From NCBI GenBank assembly GCA_002729015.1, contig PBVO01000059.1, positions 1 through 8,859 of the forward strand: 8,859 bases of DNA. Direction: 5' to 3'. A program made the translations under genes and the position numbers. The notes below the pieces were generated by a model, which searched no databases, had not been told where the DNA came from, and saw only the letters and a list, made by a program, of their open reading frames with translations. How positions within the stretch are numbered: the first letter of the stretch is position 1; each line of letters starts with the position of its first letter. Shown here piece after piece: positions 5,957 to 8,859 of the stretch. This stretch comes from Candidatus Poribacteria bacterium (lineage in GTDB: Bacteria; Poribacteria; WGA-4E; UBA9662).

Positions 5957-8338
5957 CTAACTTCTTTTGACCGACAAGGATTTAGAATCGAACAAGAAAG
6001 CTGAAATTAAAGCTGTAATCGGAATTGTCAAAACCAAACCAAATGTACCAGCCAAAATCCGCAGAATCTCAGATGACATCATCCCAACGCTAAGCAATTC
6101 GACTAGAGGTGATTTGAATAATTGTAAATCGGGTGATGCAACTGCCATCAACAATAATAAACGAACACCAATATAGGCGAAAACCAAAGTATTAACCATA
6201 GTACCAAGAATATCAGTACCAACATTCATCCCTGAAGATGCCAGTTGCCAGCTAGACATATTAGGATTAGCTCGACGAATTTCTTCCATTGAGGAGGATA
6301 CTTCAATAGCACCGTCGACAGCTACACCTAGTAAACCAATCAACATACCAGCTAGAAGAAGTTGCTGAAAATCGAATGGTGGTTGGCGTAAAGCTTCAAC
6401 AATATCAACGGCAATGGCGTCTTCCATACCGGTGAAATGCAGGAACTGTTGAGAAAGAACAACAATCAGACCAGCAGTCATCACCCCGCCCATAGTTCCC
6501 AAAACGGCTGAAAAGGTTTTACGACTCGGCCCGATAACAAATACCAAAGAACAAAAAGCGATCAAACCGCTACTTAAAGTGACAATCAAGACCGGTGGTT
6601 TGCCTTCAGCAATCATTGGTAGCATAAAGAAATAAATCACTAAACCTGATCCGACCAAGGCACACACGGTCCGAATCCCTTCTTCTCGACCAACGACAAT
6701 AACACAGATTAGCATCAAACCTAACAAAAAAACAATAAACTGGTCTCGACCAAAGGCCTGAACTTGTTTAACTAATCCTATTTGATCAGGAGAACCACCT
6801 AGTCGACAAAGAACAGTGTCGCCAGGTTCAGCTGGTATACTCAGCAACGGCATCTTGGTATTAACTACGTTTCTCATTACAATTTTTTGCCCGGTATACA
6901 TGCCCGATAAGATTTCGACCTCCAGAACGTGGTGTTGACGAGTCAGATCATTTCCATTCTGTTCTAGGCGCTGTAACACCTTACCCTTAGCGTATTCGGA
7001 CTGGGCTAAAATTTGACCTTGACTATCTGTTGAGCTTGAAATCACTGCAGATTGCTTCTGTAAATAATCTTGGAGCCAAAAAGTAAGGCCAATGACGATC
7101 AACAAGGAAATTGGTACTAGCCAGTTTGTAGTAGGTTCCGCTGGTTGGTCAAGTTCGGCAGGTGGTAGAGCTGACTTATCAAGAGTATTATCTGGTTTGG
7201 CCCACCTAGTCGTGAGTCCAGCTAATACGGCCGTGATAGGAACTGTCAATACCAAGCCAATGGTTCCCACAATGGCTTGAACAATTGAGGCTGAAATGGC
7301 TTCATCATTCAGCAAACGTAAAAAGGGATAGGTTGTACCGACTTCGGGAAATTCTATTTGTGGTAAAAGGAGGGTAATTATATCAGCACCTAGATAGGCA
7401 AAAATAAGTGTATCAGCCATGGTTCCCATTACGTCTCGTCCTACGTTTAGTCCAGCTTGAATGGCTTGTCGAACAGTAATATTCGGATTGACTGATTTAA
7501 CCTCATAAACGGCGGATGAGATTGACATACCAACATCCATCATAGCTCCGACCGACCCCAAAATCATACCGGCAACTAAAATACCTTCAAAATTCCATCC
7601 GTGAGCTGCTGGGGTTCTCCAGAGTGCAATACCTAGCTCTAAATAGCCGAACTCTTCGGCTAGACCGGTTAGATACAAAGCCTTCTGGCTCAGAACTGAC
7701 AGGATTCCCACTGCGACCAAACCACCTAGAGTACCAAACAGACCCGAAATCATTTTTCTGCTCAGTCCAGTAATAAATAAAAAGGTTATCAGTGTTAGAA
7801 AAGCAGAAATAGCTAATGAGATACCGATTGGGTTATACCCCTTTGCTAACAATGGCAGAAGGATATAAAAAACAGTCAGTGCAGAAGCCACTAGTGTTAG
7901 CAAAGCTCGTATGCCTTTCGCTCCACCAACTATGATCATCAGACAACTAAAGAAACCAGCTAGATAGAGCAGAAAAGGAGTGCGAAAACGCTCTAATAAG
8001 CGAACTGAATCAACATTCTGTTGGTCTTTAGTCCGGAGAGGGATTTCCAGGAAAACACGGTCGCCGATAAAAAAATCTCGATCACTAAAGACTCGGCCGA
8101 TTTTTTGATTGTCAAAATCGACTATTTGCCCACGGAAGCGACCTGAAGTAATGCGCAAAGTAACCACTTGGTCAACTGATTCTGTCGTGTTCAAACGAAT
8201 GACTCGGCCGATGCATAACAGCGTATCCAAAGCTCCATGCTGAACAATAGTGGAAAAACGTGCTAAGCTTAAGTGTAAAATACCAAGGACTATCATAATT
8301 AGTCCTATGCAAAGTATTTTGAGTCGCCAAGTATTCAC
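5957..8338 (-). CDS. Tandem (double-unit) YibE/F family membrane protein, 793 aa
   Basis: This is a polytopic inner-membrane protein of the YibE/F family (function unknown, thought to be a transporter). Normal members have about 350-400 residues. This one contains two complete units. Unit 1 (about 1-378) has an N-terminal helix (8-26), an extracytoplasmic beta-rich segment (about 56-115) and about six or more membrane helices. Unit 2 (about 406-785) repeats this plan. Matching blocks are GIRAL (142) with GIRTV (554), FGTLGGLVAVGILSVLSQ (201-218) with LGTMGGVMTAGLIVVLSQ (613-630), and NVGRDVMGTMADTLIFAYLG (298-317) with NVGTDILGTMVNTLVFAYIG (705-724). A polar, Pro-rich linker (379-405) joins them. 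The start is GTG at 8338, overlapping the TAG of the ABC ATPase gene by one base. No clear Shine-Dalgarno sequence is seen, so translation probably depends on coupling. Confidence 0.93.
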   Translation of the reverse strand: MNTWRLKILCIGLIMIVLGILHLSLARFSTIVQHGALDTLLCIGRVIRLNTTESVDQVVTLRITSGRFRGQIVDFDNQKIGRVFSDRDFFIGDRVFLEIPLRTKDQQNVDSVRLLERFRTPFLLYLAGFFSCLMIIVGGAKGIRALLTLVASALTVFYILLPLLAKGYNPIGISLAISAFLTLITFLFITGLSRKMISGLFGTLGGLVAVGILSVLSQKALYLTGLAEEFGYLELGIALWRTPAAHGWNFEGILVAGMILGSVGAMMDVGMSISSAVYEVKSVNPNITVRQAIQAGLNVGRDVMGTMADTLIFAYLGADIITLLLPQIEFPEVGTTYPFLRLLNDEAISASIVQAIVGTIGLVLTVPITAVLAGLTTRWAKPDNTLDKSALPPAELDQPAEPTTNWLVPISLLIVIGLTFWLQDYLQKQSAVISSSTDSQGQILAQSEYAKGKVLQRLEQNGNDLTRQHHVLEVEILSGMYTGQKIVMRNVVNTKMPLLSIPAEPGDTVLCRLGGSPDQIGLVKQVQAFGRDQFIVFLLGLMLICVIVVGREEGIRTVCALVGSGLVIYFFMLPMIAEGKPPVLIVTLSSGLIAFCSLVFVIGPSRKTFSAVLGTMGGVMTAGLIVVLSQQFLHFTGMEDAIAVDIVEALRQPPFDFQQLLLAGMLIGLLGVAVDGAIEVSSSMEEIRRANPNMSSWQLASSGMNVGTDILGTMVNTLVFAYIGVRLLLLMAVASPDLQLFKSPLVELLSVGMMSSEILRILAGTFGLVLTIPITALISAFLFDSKSLSVKRS

Positions 8339-8859
8339 TATTCTTTATTGGATGATTCACCGATCATCATTTGACCTAGTCGAGATAAGTTATCACGAAA
8401 GTCTGTTGCTAAAGTAAGTTGTCCGTCGAAGATAACAAAAATACGATCACTAAGAGCTAAAACCTCATCTAGTTCACTCGAAATTAGCAGAACCCCTCGC
8501 TGTTTTTGTCTCTGATCGAGCAGTTGTTGATGGACGTAGTCAATAGCTCCGACATCTAGTCCACGCGTTGGGTTAACTGCCAGTAAAAAATCAGGGTTAG
8601 TAGAAAGCTCACGGGCAATAATTACCTTTTGCTGATTACCGCCTGAAAGAGCATTTGCGCTAATTTCTGTACTAGGTGTACGGATATCAAATTTTTGGAC
8701 TAGATCGGCCATCGAGAAACGAAGTGCATCTCTATCTAAAACGATACCAAGAAAACTAAACCAACTTTTTCTATTAAGATGTTTCTTCAGTTGATGTGGA
8801 TTGAGCAAAAGATTTTCATTTAGTGAAAAGGGTAGAACGAGTCCATCTGTGTGTCGATC
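8338..8859 (-). CDS. Nucleoside/simple-sugar ABC transporter ATP-binding protein, C-terminal part
   Basis: These are the last 173 codons of a two-domain ABC ATPase that begins beyond the right edge. The frame is open to base 8859. A TTG at 8808 is internal, because the family sequence DRHTDGLVLPFSLNENLLL continues upstream of it. The visible part is most of the second nucleotide-binding domain, with signature ALSGGNQQKVIIARELS, a Walker B region of the form FLLAVNPTRGLDVGAIDYVH, and LLISSELDEVLALSDRI. The ...PTRGLDVGAI.YVH phrase and the Ser in place of the usual switch His (ISSELDE) are typical of the RbsA/MglA-like class, and closest to the general nucleoside transporters paired with BmpA/PnrA-type lipoproteins (YufO/NupO type). 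The protein would energise uptake at the inner face of the membrane. Permease and binding-protein genes are expected outside the window. The stop overlaps the YibE/F start codon (TAGTG). Confidence 0.92.
   Translation of the reverse strand, partial: DRHTDGLVLPFSLNENLLLNPHQLKKHLNRKSWFSFLGIVLDRDALRFSMADLVQKFDIRTPSTEISANALSGGNQQKVIIARELSTNPDFLLAVNPTRGLDVGAIDYVHQQLLDQRQKQRGVLLISSELDEVLALSDRIFVIFDGQLTLATDFRDNLSRLGQMMIGESSNKE

Noticed and set aside
5967..7280. Plus-strand frames at 5967-6176 and 7092-7280
   Set aside because: Both are antisense shadows of the YibE/F gene, with low-complexity products and no domain.
8172..8360. Minus-strand 62-codon frame spanning the ABC ATPase and YibE/F junction
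   Set aside because: It overlaps two real genes in another frame, both with family homology at this junction.

Overview
This is a bacterial chromosomal fragment of moderately low GC content (estimated by eye). It is gene-dense and carries ten convincing protein-coding genes, two of them cut by the window edges. The 3' end of a flagellin gene shows a flagellated bacterium. The middle of the window holds a phytanoyl-CoA dioxygenase-like enzyme, an amidohydrolase, an UlaG-like metallo-hydrolase and a DUF6807 (PmoA-like) protein. From memory, this mix is common in environmental lineages such as Poribacteria, Planctomycetota, Lentisphaerota and Chloroflexota. The window alone does not fix the phylum. 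No rRNA, tRNA, CRISPR array, transposase or phage gene was seen.

Layout. (1) 1-350: the flagellin C-terminus, closed by a strong rho-independent terminator. (2) 351-597: a 247-bp AT-rich gap with one doubtful 36-codon ORF. (3) 598-2338, plus strand: an uncharacterised 190-aa protein translationally coupled to a class I methyltransferase, then a small membrane protein with a PH-like tail. (4) 2383-4077, plus strand: a PhyH-family non-heme iron oxygenase and a TIM-barrel amidohydrolase. (5) 4113-5809, minus strand: a DUF6807 protein followed by an UlaG-like metallo-beta-lactamase-fold hydrolase, joined by an ATGA overlap and convergent with region 4. (6) 5957-8859, minus strand: a 793-residue protein made of two YibE/F membrane units in tandem. 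It directly follows, and overlaps by one base, the end of a nucleoside-type ABC transporter ATPase that runs off the right edge.

How the genes may work together. Regions 4 and 5 look like a small-molecule catabolic neighbourhood: one predicted oxygenase, two metal-dependent hydrolases and a DUF6807 protein. The substrate cannot be read from the sequence. Region 6 looks like the downstream part of an uptake operon for nucleosides or related compounds with an attached YibE/F protein. The two most interesting points are the iron-site motif of the PhyH-like enzyme, which reads His-x-Gly instead of His-x-Asp, and the double-length YibE/F protein. Both rest on residues visible in the translation. 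Their functional meaning is inference.
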